A DNA stretch of 44,008 nt from UMGS1696 sp964621755 (GTDB taxonomy: Bacteria; Bacillota; Clostridia; Oscillospirales; CAG-272): the NCBI GenBank assembly GCA_964621755.1, contig CAZUPI010000020.1, positions 1 through 44,008 on the forward strand, given 5' to 3'. Below the pieces are notes generated by a model. That model saw only the letters and a list, made by a program, of their open reading frames with translations. It was not told the DNA's origin and ran no database searches. This document shows positions 1-7,981 of this stretch, in pieces (within the stretch, counting starts at the first letter, position 1; each line of letters begins with the position of its first letter). Made by a program: the position numbers and the translations under genes.

Positions 1-20
1 TACAAAATTTAATTATTGTA

Positions 21-49
21 TTGACTTTTTAGAGATATTCATATATAAT
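21..49 (+). promoter_or_regulatory. sigma-A promoter of the ABC/DUF1854 operon
   Basis: A -35 box TTGACT lies at 21-26 and a -10 box TATAAT at 44-49, separated by exactly 17 bases, so the match to the housekeeping consensus is almost perfect. Transcription should start near 56, about 75 bases before the first gene. Confidence 0.85.
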
Positions 50-57
50 GATAACAG

Positions 58-74
58 TTGCGCATTATGTGCAA
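58..74. promoter_or_regulatory. operator-like palindrome over the transcription start
   Basis: TTGCGCATTATGTGCAA is an interrupted palindrome in which 6 of 7 arm positions pair around a 3-base centre. It begins 9 bases after the -10 box, so a bound repressor would cover the transcription start. The TTGC...GCAA pattern is of the sort bound by MarR-family dimers, and a MarR gene lies about 6.5 kb away, past the operon. That pairing is inference only. Confidence 0.5.
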
Positions 75-130
75 AATCTTGCCGGATTTTTTTACATTAT
101 TATCATTTAAATGGGAGTTTATTAATTTAT

Positions 131-2455
131 ATGACTGACAAACAATGGTATTTTGACCCAGGTAATCCTAGTTCGATACCCCCGCAGCTTTTGCCTGTGT
201 TAGAAGATAAAGGAATTCCACAAGAGCACATCAAACTATGTGTTGTTTCAGACCTGAACCGGGACATGATACGGTGTGAGAACTATGTTGTTTGCACGGA
301 TTCTGATATTATGGTGATTTCTGGTTCTGTAACCTTGTCCAAAAAATCAAATTCAAGGCTAACCACAAAAAATACATTGCAGCGCAAATTTGAGGTTTTG
401 ACATACGATTGTTTTGACCTCGCGAATCTTTCGGATTTCCGGGTTGAAGAACAGATTGCTTCTGCAAGATTTACGGCTAAAGATAAGGAAGGACATTATG
501 TCCTAATTTCGAATCTTTCGAATACTTATAAAAATGACTTTAACATCGTTTCACGTTATTTACCTCAGTTGAAAGAAAGCGGAGAAATCAAACTGGGAGA
601 TGAAAAACGTGAGAATTGGCGCGACAACGTATTTTGCCCCAAGTGTGGCTCTAAATATATTGACGAAGCACGTAAGCTATGTCCAAAATGTATGGACAAA
701 AACAAGGTAATCCGCCGGACAGGAGAATTTATTCTGAAATATAAAGCCTCCATTGTTATAACAATTGCGATGTTGATTTTAACAAGTGCACTTGGCGTTA
801 TTTCTCCATACATTTCATCTGGATTCTATTATGATAAAGTTCTTGATAAGACAGGCGAATTCTACGGGCAGATTTTGATGGTTCTTGGAATCGTGATATC
901 GACTCGAATCATCTCTTTGATTATTAGCATGTTTCACAATATTGTTACTTCTAAAATTGCTGCACGTCTTGTATATGACCTTAAAAAGGTTATATTCGGT
1001 TCAATAGAGCGCCTTTCACTGTCATTTTTTACAAGCCGCCAGACCGGCGGTCTTATGACGCAGGTTACACGTGATGCGAACACGATATATTGGTTCTTCT
1101 GTGATGGTGTTCCCTACTTTCTTGTGAACATTGTTCAGATTGTTGCAATGTTCATCATCATGATGTTTATGAATCCGCTGCTTACTCTTCTGGCGCTTGT
1201 TACGGCACCAATTGCATTTTTCTTAATCCGGATTCTCTTTGACAGCATGGGTAAGTATCACGCAAAACGTTGGACACGCTCCAGACAAATGAACGCAATC
1301 CTTTCAGATGTTTTAACCGGTATGCGGGTTGTTAAGGCATTCTCGAAAGAAAAGGATGAGATAAAACGATTCGGCAAGAGCAGTGAGGCGGTTGCAACGG
1401 CTGAAAAGAACGCTTCTATCTTCGGAACAGTTGCTTTTCCATCGGTTAATTTATTATTCTATATCAGCAATCTTATCGTGCTTGGTTGTGGCGGATGGAT
1501 GGTCATTCAAGGTAAAATGACATATGGCCTTCTGCTTACATTTATCTCATACATGAATATGATATACAGCCCGATGTACTCGTTCGTTGACATGGTATAC
1601 CAATGCACAGACAGCTTAAACGCGATGAGCCGCCTTATCGAAATCATGGACGCGAAACCGGATATAGTGGAGGCTGAAAATCCTGTGCACATCACAGACT
1701 GCCACGGTAAAGTAGAATTCAGACATGTCGACTTCTCATATGATAAAAATCGTAAAATTATCGACGATGTATCATTTAAAGTAGACCCGGGGCAATCGCT
1801 TGGTATCGTTGGTCATACAGGAGCTGGAAAGTCCACTCTTGCCAATCTGCTGATTCGTCTGTATGAGGTCAACAGCGGTGAAATTTTCATTGATGACGTC
1901 AATGTTAAGGATATCGCAATAGAAGACCTTCGACAAAATGTATCGATTGTGTCGCAGGAAACCTATTTGTTTATGGGAACCATTCTGGATAATATTCGTT
2001 ATGCAAGGCCAGATGCGACAGAGGAAGAAGTAATTGAAGCGGCAAAAATAGCCGGGGCGCATGATTTTATCATAAAACTGCCGGACGCATATTCAACTAT
2101 GATTGGTTTTGGATACAAGGATTTATCGGGTGGCGAGCGTCAGCGTGTCTCTATTGCGCGCGCTATTCTCCGTAATCCAAAGATACTCATTCTTGATGAA
2201 GCAACCGCGGCCATGGATACCGAAACCGAACGTAAGATTCAGGACGCGCTTGAAAAGCTCTCGAAGGGGCGCACAACAATAACAATTGCACATAGATTAT
2301 CTACCCTTCGCGATGCTGACAAGCTTATTGTTATTGAAAATGGAAAGGTTCCAGAGGCAGGCACGCACCTTGAACTGATAAATAAAAAAGGAATTTATTA
2401 TAATCTGTATCGTCTGCAGCTTGAAGCTATGAAGAATATTGGTATTGAAGAATAA
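131..2455 (+). CDS. ABC exporter half-transporter with N-terminal zinc ribbon (first of pair)
   Basis: 774-residue ABC exporter subunit with a permease and an ATPase in one chain. Residues 1 to about 165 form a soluble domain of mixed strand character, possibly PH-like. A four-cysteine zinc ribbon follows (C169-x2-C172, C184-x2-C187), then about six membrane segments (about 205-490) and the nucleotide-binding domain (about 515-765). Walker A is GHTGAGKS at 561-568, the signature LSGGE is at 665-669, Walker B and catalytic Glu are in ILILDEAT, and the H-loop is in TIAHRL. The usual TxVGERG X-loop before the signature reads IGFGYKD, which is unusual. The start has a GGGAG site at 112-116. It is the first gene of a three-gene operon with a DUF1854 gene and a second ABC subunit, so the working unit is probably a heterodimer. 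The substrate cannot be read from the sequence. Confidence 0.9.
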   Translation: MTDKQWYFDPGNPSSIPPQLLPVLEDKGIPQEHIKLCVVSDLNRDMIRCENYVVCTDSDIMVISGSVTLSKKSNSRLTTKNTLQRKFEVLTYDCFDLANLSDFRVEEQIASARFTAKDKEGHYVLISNLSNTYKNDFNIVSRYLPQLKESGEIKLGDEKRENWRDNVFCPKCGSKYIDEARKLCPKCMDKNKVIRRTGEFILKYKASIVITIAMLILTSALGVISPYISSGFYYDKVLDKTGEFYGQILMVLGIVISTRIISLIISMFHNIVTSKIAARLVYDLKKVIFGSIERLSLSFFTSRQTGGLMTQVTRDANTIYWFFCDGVPYFLVNIVQIVAMFIIMMFMNPLLTLLALVTAPIAFFLIRILFDSMGKYHAKRWTRSRQMNAILSDVLTGMRVVKAFSKEKDEIKRFGKSSEAVATAEKNASIFGTVAFPSVNLLFYISNLIVLGCGGWMVIQGKMTYGLLLTFISYMNMIYSPMYSFVDMVYQCTDSLNAMSRLIEIMDAKPDIVEAENPVHITDCHGKVEFRHVDFSYDKNRKIIDDVSFKVDPGQSLGIVGHTGAGKSTLANLLIRLYEVNSGEIFIDDVNVKDIAIEDLRQNVSIVSQETYLFMGTILDNIRYARPDATEEEVIEAAKIAGAHDFIIKLPDAYSTMIGFGYKDLSGGERQRVSIARAILRNPKILILDEATAAMDTETERKIQDALEKLSKGRTTITIAHRLSTLRDADKLIVIENGKVPEAGTHLELINKKGIYYNLYRLQLEAMKNIGIEE

Positions 2456-2476
2456 GAAACGGAGGTATACAGAGCT

Positions 2477-3031
2477 ATGACTGAACAGAAAAATATAGAG
2501 AAAACCGCACTGCGAGACGTGGTAGCGGTGACATATATAACAAAGGACAATGCAAAATTTGAGGCAGACAACGATTTTGTAAAAATGACGCTCACAGTTC
2601 CAAACGAGGAGGGGGTCGTAGAAACAAAAACGTATGACCGCATTTTCCTACACCGTGCTTTTCCGTTTGATTATCCATATGCATACATATCTGTGCTTGA
2701 TTCTGATTCAAAAGAACTGGGGCTTATTGCGGAAATTGATTCGCTCGACAAGGATGTAGCAGCACTTCTCAGAGCGGAGCTTGACCGTAAGTACTACACT
2801 CCAATCATAAAGCAGATAATATCCCTTAAAGACAAGTTTGGATTTTCATACTGGAAAGTGATCACGGACGAGGGGGAACTGAGTTTTACTTTGCGTGATA
2901 CTTTTCAGAGTTTGCTGAAAGTAGGCGGAACACGAATTTTTGTGAATGATATTGATGGAAACAGATACGAAATTCCCAATATTGAAGAGCTTGACAGAAA
3001 GAGTTATCATAAAATCGAACTGTTCTTATAA
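2477..3031 (+). CDS. DUF1854 family protein between two ABC exporter genes
   Basis: 184-residue soluble protein with no signal peptide or membrane segment. It resembles the DUF1854 family, with conserved stretches such as HRAFPFDYPYAYISV, a Glu/Asp-rich turn followed by LDRKYYTPIIKQI, and a C-terminal segment reading RIFVNDIDGNRYEIPN. The family is of unknown biochemical function. In proteobacteria some members sit by cyanophycin genes, while in Gram-positives they travel with ABC exporters as here. The gene starts 21 bases after the first ABC gene, with GGAGG at 2461-2465, and is followed 32 bases later by the second ABC gene, so the three are surely co-transcribed. A role as accessory or regulatory subunit of the exporter is inferred from context. 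Confidence 0.75.
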   Translation: MTEQKNIEKTALRDVVAVTYITKDNAKFEADNDFVKMTLTVPNEEGVVETKTYDRIFLHRAFPFDYPYAYISVLDSDSKELGLIAEIDSLDKDVAALLRAELDRKYYTPIIKQIISLKDKFGFSYWKVITDEGELSFTLRDTFQSLLKVGGTRIFVNDIDGNRYEIPNIEELDRKSYHKIELFL

Positions 3032-3063
3032 ATGATAATTAATAGCATAAAGTGGAGTTTACT

Positions 3064-5289
3064 ATGGATAACATAAACAATCTGACGGACAGATTATGTT
3101 CGCTCGATTCAAATATTCGAGCTGAAGATGTATTGTTGCCTGTCGACTTTAACCTTCCACCGACTATGAAAAAAAATCGTGTAGACGGCATTGCAGCTCT
3201 TTTGCGTGACAAAATAATTATATATTCAGATGGCGTCAAGCAGAAAGAAGTTTCAATCGTTAATGTCAAGGAATTTTCTTTCAGGCGTGGTATAGGATGC
3301 GTGTTTATTGAGTACTGCATGAATGACGGAAAGTGGCATATTCTCTGCCGTGCTGACATGCAATATCTTGATTTTTACGCTGCTGTCGCACGGGAAATGA
3401 ATAACTTTGTGGAAGGCAAAGAAATTTCATATGAATATGAGAAAGAACTAAATCGGTTCTGTCCAAAATGTGGAAGGCCGTACAGACCAGGTTCAAATAT
3501 GTGCGACCATTGTGTTGACAAAAAGAACTATCTAAAGCGTCTGTGGGAAATTGCCCGCCCATACAGATTCTATATATACGGCTCTTTAGCGTTTTACTTC
3601 ATCATAGCAGTTGCGAACCTTGTTCCGCCATACATAAACAAGATTCTTGTCGACAATTATATTCAGGCTGCGGAAATGCCAAAATTGATTGGATTTGTTT
3701 CTGTTATTCTCTCGATGTTTCTTGTGTATATTGGCGTACAGCTTCTTTCGATGGTTCGCAGCATATTGCTCATCAATGCAAGTAACAAAATTATCGTCAA
3801 ATTGCGTGAAATGGTATTCAATCGTATTCAGCTGCTGTCAATATCGCGTATTTCTAAGCGTACATCAGGTGAATTGATGAATCGTGTATCCAATGACACC
3901 AGCGATTTGTCCAATTTTATTACGAATGACTTTGGAGATATGTTTCAGCAAGTTATCATGCTTACAGCAATCGGCATCTATCTGTTTACATATGATTGGC
4001 GCCTTGCGCTGATGATAATTCTCCCGACCCCTATTGTGATGTATGCGAATCGGCTATTTCACACCTTTATGCGACGTATGTACCATCGTCAGTGGTTCCT
4101 TAACTCTAAGTCGAATACAATCCTGCACGATACGTTTTCCGGTATTCGTGTAGTAAAGGCATTTGGCATGGAAAAACGTGAGGTCAAGCGCTATGACGAC
4201 ATTACAAAAGAAGAAAGAGATACGCAGATTCGATGCGAAACATTCTTTGCAAAGTTTTCGCCGATTCTGAGCTTTCTTATGGGCGTAGGCGAATTCTTCC
4301 TGCTGTACTATGTGGGTAACAAGATTATTGACGGTCAAATGACCCTTGGTGAGATGAGTCAGTTCTCCGCTTACGTGAGCCTGATATATGGTCCGTTGCG
4401 CTGGTTGTCCAATCTGCCACGTCGTCTTACCCGTGCGATGACGTCCATTGTTAAAATTTTCGAAATTATTGACGAAGAAGTGGATGTTGCTGACAAGAGT
4501 AATGCGATTGACCATGACATTGAGGGATATATCACATTTGACAATGTTTCATTCGGGTATGATAAAACTGCCAATGTACTCAAGAATATTTCTTGTGAAA
4601 TTAAACCGGGAGAAATGATTGGTATTGTCGGAAAGTCAGGTGTGGGGAAATCAACGCTTATTAACCTTGTTATGCGTCTTTATGATGTGAATGAAGGTTC
4701 CATAAAAATCGACGGAATTGATATAAAAGATATTTCACAAGAATCGCTCCGTTCACAAATTGGTGTTGTTCTTCAGGAAACCTTCCTTTTCTCAGGTACA
4801 ATTTATGACAATATCGCTTATGCTAAACCGGATGCAACACGTGACGAAGTAATTACAGCTGCAAAGATTGCTGGTGCGCATAGCTTCATCATGAAGTTGC
4901 CAAACGCTTATAATACCAGAGTTGGTGAGCGCGGTCATACGTTGTCCGGTGGTGAACGCCAGCGTGTGGCCATCGCGCGAGCGCTTTTGCACAATCCGCG
5001 AATTCTGATTCTTGATGAAGCTACTGCATCACTTGATACGGAGACAGAAAAACAAATTCAGGATGCATTGCAAAAGCTCATTACAGACCGTACCACTCTT
5101 GCAATTGCACATAGATTGTCAACTCTCAGAAATGCTACGAGAATTCTTGTGCTTGACAAGGGGGGACTTGCCGAAATGGGTTCACATGAAGAGCTCATGC
5201 GCAAAAAAGGAATTTATTATGGTTTGGTTATGGCGCAGAGGCAGATGTCAAAAATGTCGCCAAAGAATCAAGGAAAAAACGTATCGTAA
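3064..5289 (+). CDS. ABC exporter half-transporter with N-terminal zinc ribbon (second of pair)
   Basis: 741-residue partner of the first ABC subunit with the same plan. A soluble domain (1-130) is followed by a zinc ribbon (C133-x2-C136, C147-x2-C150), six membrane segments from about 165 to 460 and an ATPase domain from about 495. Walker A is GKSGVGKS, the X-loop is canonical VGERG, the signature is LSGGE and Walker B is ILILDEAT followed by ASLDTETE. Both ATP sites therefore look catalytically competent apart from the altered X-loop of the partner. ATG at 3064 was chosen over GTG at 3052 because the GTG lies inside the ribosome binding site (GGAG at 3054-3057, six bases upstream of the ATG). 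It ends the operon; no strong terminator follows directly. Confidence 0.9.
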   Translation: MDNINNLTDRLCSLDSNIRAEDVLLPVDFNLPPTMKKNRVDGIAALLRDKIIIYSDGVKQKEVSIVNVKEFSFRRGIGCVFIEYCMNDGKWHILCRADMQYLDFYAAVAREMNNFVEGKEISYEYEKELNRFCPKCGRPYRPGSNMCDHCVDKKNYLKRLWEIARPYRFYIYGSLAFYFIIAVANLVPPYINKILVDNYIQAAEMPKLIGFVSVILSMFLVYIGVQLLSMVRSILLINASNKIIVKLREMVFNRIQLLSISRISKRTSGELMNRVSNDTSDLSNFITNDFGDMFQQVIMLTAIGIYLFTYDWRLALMIILPTPIVMYANRLFHTFMRRMYHRQWFLNSKSNTILHDTFSGIRVVKAFGMEKREVKRYDDITKEERDTQIRCETFFAKFSPILSFLMGVGEFFLLYYVGNKIIDGQMTLGEMSQFSAYVSLIYGPLRWLSNLPRRLTRAMTSIVKIFEIIDEEVDVADKSNAIDHDIEGYITFDNVSFGYDKTANVLKNISCEIKPGEMIGIVGKSGVGKSTLINLVMRLYDVNEGSIKIDGIDIKDISQESLRSQIGVVLQETFLFSGTIYDNIAYAKPDATRDEVITAAKIAGAHSFIMKLPNAYNTRVGERGHTLSGGERQRVAIARALLHNPRILILDEATASLDTETEKQIQDALQKLITDRTTLAIAHRLSTLRNATRILVLDKGGLAEMGSHEELMRKKGIYYGLVMAQRQMSKMSPKNQGKNVS

Positions 5290-5583
5290 CGAAAACAATC
5301 CGATAGTGTCAAACGATCTTTACAACTTTCCTATTTCCTAAAAAAGAAAATAAATACTTCCAATTAGACGAAACTCAAGAAAGAGAAAAATCTAAAAGGA
5401 AGTATTTTGTTTTTGGAAAACATTCAATGAACTCGCACGAATTTGTGAACAACCAGCAATTCATCAGTACTACAGATATTTGTGTAATATCTGTCCCGTG
5501 CCGTTCCTGTATTGATTTTTCCGGGCACTGTGCCTGTTATTTATAGATATGCTGACCATATGCATTTATCCGACGAAAAATGC
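5290..5583. other. intergenic stretch with inverted repeats, no gene seen
   Basis: Nothing here reads as an intact gene. It holds a 10-bp inverted repeat, AAATACTTCC at 5353-5362 with GGAAGTATTT at 5399-5408 followed by TGTTTTTG, which may be a weak terminator for the ABC operon. It also holds a 9-bp hairpin, ACAGATATT at 5472-5480 with AATATCTGT at 5486-5494. Confidence 0.5.
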
Positions 5584-5612
5584 TTGTTTCTATTGGATGA
5601 GTGATGTATAAT
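5584..5612 (+). promoter_or_regulatory. promoter of the metallophosphoesterase gene
   Basis: TTGTTT at 5584-5589 and TATAAT at 5607-5612 are 17 bases apart. A second TATAAT occurs at 5625-5630 without a good -35 partner. Confidence 0.6.
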
Positions 5613-5661
5613 AGGTATTGTTTATATAATCTCTACACAATTCATGGGAGAGTATAGCACA

Positions 5662-6481
5662 TTGGGAAATAAAAAACATAAATTTTTTGTCGCTCTCTTC
5701 TTTATTTTTATACTCATTCGCATTGCTTTATATGACAATCTTATAGTTCGGAAGTATGATATCAAAACGCCGCTTGTCTTTACTTCACATACGTTTATTA
5801 TGTTGTCAGATTTACATGCAACATACTATGGCGATAACCAAGAGAAGCTTATACATACTATTGACTGTTATTCTCCTGAAGCGATTTTTTTAGTCGGAGA
5901 TATTGCANNNNNNNNNNGATGATAAACGTGAATTTGATGGGACAGCTATATTACTCGAAATATTATGCGAAAAGTATACATGTTATTATGTCACTGGCAA
6001 TCATGAACGCTGGGTTGACTATACAGATGATATCAAAGGACTATTTGAATCATATGGCGCAATTGTACTTGATGAAACCGCTCTGCCTGTGACGGTTGAC
6101 AATGAGATACAGATATTCGGAATTAGCGACCCACTCTTTTATGATAACATTGAAGAATACTTGTCTTATATAAACAAAGCTTCTGTTTCCAGTGAGTATT
6201 TCGATATACTATTGGCTCATAGACCTGAGTATTATGATGAATATATTACTGCAGAATTCGACCTTTCGTTATGCGGTCATGCACACGGCGGTCAAATACG
6301 CATCCCATTTATTATGAACGGACTTTATGTCCCAAATCAAGGATATTTTCCAAAGTATGCAGGTGGGCTTTATGAAGAAAACGATCAATATATGATAGTC
6401 AGCCGTGGGCTTATGTTGAATGAGATTCCAAGAATATTTAATCCGCCGGAAGTATGTGTAATCTGCATTGAACCAGAATGA
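5662..6481 (+). CDS. calcineurin-like metallophosphoesterase, membrane-anchored (YkuE/YaeI type), split by an assembly gap
   Basis: The protein starts with a basic patch and one membrane segment (FFVALFFIFILIRIAL), followed by the metal-binding motifs of the metallophosphoesterase fold in order: SDLHA, VGDIA, then after the gap GNHE, AHRPEYYD and GHAHGGQ. This is the YkuE/YaeI-like group, probably with the catalytic domain on the outer face of the membrane. Ten Ns at 5908-5917 interrupt it. The frame before the gap and the frame after it differ, which only means the true gap length is a multiple of three and not ten. I favour TTG at 5662 as start because GGGAGAG at 5646-5652 is well spaced for it; an in-frame ATG at 5644 has no binding site. 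The gene stands alone and converges on the MarR gene across a shared terminator. Confidence 0.8.
5908..5917. other. assembly gap (10 N)
   Basis: Ten undetermined bases. Reading frames on both sides belong to one gene only if the real length is 9, 12 or another multiple of three. Confidence 0.99.
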
Positions 6482-6580
6482 TTCAAATGACGTATATATC
6501 ATGAAATATTAAAGCAAAATCGTTTCAATAAGGCACTGTTTTCCAATTAGAACATAATGTTAAGGTTGAAAAAATTGCAA

Positions 6581-6624
6581 AAAACTGCTGTATTTCCAAA
6601 ATTTATTGGAGATACAGCAGTTTT
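6581..6624. terminator. bidirectional terminator between metallophosphoesterase and MarR genes
   Basis: An 18-bp stem (6581-6598 with 6607-6624, one G-T mismatch) around an 8-base loop is bordered by A-run and T-run on opposite sides. It can terminate both converging transcripts. Confidence 0.9.
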
Positions 6625-6628
6625 ATTT

Positions 6629-7060
6629 TTACATCATTTTTTCAGCATTGCTGGCAACTCTGCATGTCATTTTAGTAAAAAATAGAAGCTCGTCTTCCGT
6701 AAATCCTTCGACAAGTTTTTTGGCAAATTCTCTCTGGTTTTCTAAAATATCAGCCACAACACCATTAGCCTCATTGGTCAATATAAGGTGTATACAGCGC
6801 TGGTCATTCTTATCTTTTTCACGTATAAGATATCCCCGTTCCAAAAGATTATCTACCGCTTTGGAAACATGACTTTTTGCAATCATCCGATATTCCACAA
6901 TTTTGTGCGCGATATTTAACTCGGGGTTGTTGGCAATAAACGCAAGTACATCTATTTCGGCTCTTGTCAGTTTATATTTTTGCATGACCCCTTCCCACAG
7001 AGAGTCGTATGCTTTTTTTACTACAAAAGAATTATGTAATATTCCCTTGATTGAGTACAT
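6629..7060 (-). CDS. MarR family transcriptional regulator
   Basis: 143-residue winged-helix regulator of the MarR type. The central part carries the recognition region (IAHKIVEYRMIAKSHVSKAV) and the wing with REKDKNDQR, and flanking helices form the dimer interface. The length is typical for the family. These proteins usually repress exporter or stress genes and release DNA on binding a small aromatic ligand or on oxidation. Upstream on the same strand is the remnant of an old-yellow-enzyme gene, a frequent partner of MarR regulators. The TTGC...GCAA palindrome at the ABC operon promoter (58-74) is a candidate target, by inference only. No clear own promoter was found in the short gap upstream. 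Confidence 0.85.
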   Translation of the reverse strand: MYSIKGILHNSFVVKKAYDSLWEGVMQKYKLTRAEIDVLAFIANNPELNIAHKIVEYRMIAKSHVSKAVDNLLERGYLIREKDKNDQRCIHLILTNEANGVVADILENQREFAKKLVEGFTEDELLFFTKMTCRVASNAEKMM

Positions 7061-7091
7061 AATTTATACCTCTGTATTCATATCATCTTTT

Positions 7092-7932
7092 TCATCTTTT
7101 CGAGTTTGGACAACGTATTATTTTGTTGGAATCTAGTTTAAGTGGAGTGAAACAGTAACAACAGCCAGTACACCCGGATTTTTTACCTGATAAAATTTCA
7201 GTCAATACGTGTGGATTTTGTAAAAATGGACGTGACATTGACACGGCATAAGCTCCGGCGTCGAGTAGTGAGTTAATATCATCCATACTCCGAACTCCAC
7301 CCACTGCAATTAATGGAAGCTCTGTTTCAGTAGCAAGTGCAGACCATCTTGATTTCTTCAAATATCTCGCGAATCATGCGAAATCTGTTTTCTGCGGATC
7401 CACCATATTTGTCAGTTCGATGATTATATTCAGGATAAAAGAACTGCGACAACAAATACATATGAGCGGCATGGAGCATGACTCCTGAAAAACCTGCGCT
7501 CATTGCACGTCTTGCGGCGGTTCCAAAGGCTTTTATGACTTCTGCAATTTCAGTTTCAATCATATTGCCTGGGGTATAGACCCGCAGACCACCATTATTT
7601 CCCTCGGCTTTCATCCCGCCGTGACCGAGTTGCATGATTACCGGAACTCCATGTTGTGACGCTGAGGATGCTATTTCAGACGAATCGGTAATATATTCGT
7701 CAGTTCAAATTGCTTTTTGATATTTATTGCTTCTTCCCCCTGGTGATACGCACGTGTGTGCGCTAATTATCATTCCAAGAGGTTCTGTTGACAAATCACG
7801 GTATACCTTATATTCGTATGGATGAACATGTCCATCAGGATATGAACAGAAAAGTTCTGTAGCCGAACGAACAATTCTTCCTGGCAGTGAGATATTTTTT
7901 AAATTTAAAGATGAGAATATTCTATTTTTCAT
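7092..7932 (-). pseudogene. NADH:flavin oxidoreductase / old yellow enzyme, degraded
   Basis: Three pieces of one old-yellow-enzyme gene are readable. The N-terminal piece (7705-7932) has LPGRIVRSATE. An in-frame TGA at 7705-7707, at a place where relatives often have Trp, interrupts it, and the same frame continues through MQLGHGGMKAEGNN and YGGSAENRFRMIREIFEEI. Near 7345 about a hundred expected codons are missing and the frame shifts. The remaining C-terminal piece (7092 to about 7350) has LPLIAVGGVRSM, the phosphate-binding region DAGAYAVSMSRPF and a cysteine cluster GCTGCCYC. The whole spans about 280 codons against 330-380 in intact relatives. The FMN-binding barrel cannot form, so this is a true pseudogene. 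Confidence 0.85.
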
Positions 7933-7981
7933 AATTTAAACTTACTCAAGTTCGGCAATTTATTTTAGATTTTTAATTTTA

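Noticed and set aside
5397..5505. Possible remnant of an XRE-type repressor gene (EVFCFWKTFNELARICEQ in one frame)
   Set aside because: The stretch is too short, has stops within about 35 codons and no helix-turn-helix can be seen.
7705..7707. TGA read as tryptophan (alternative code)
   Set aside because: Several intact genes in the window end in TGA, including the LarA-like and metallophosphoesterase genes, so TGA is a normal stop here.
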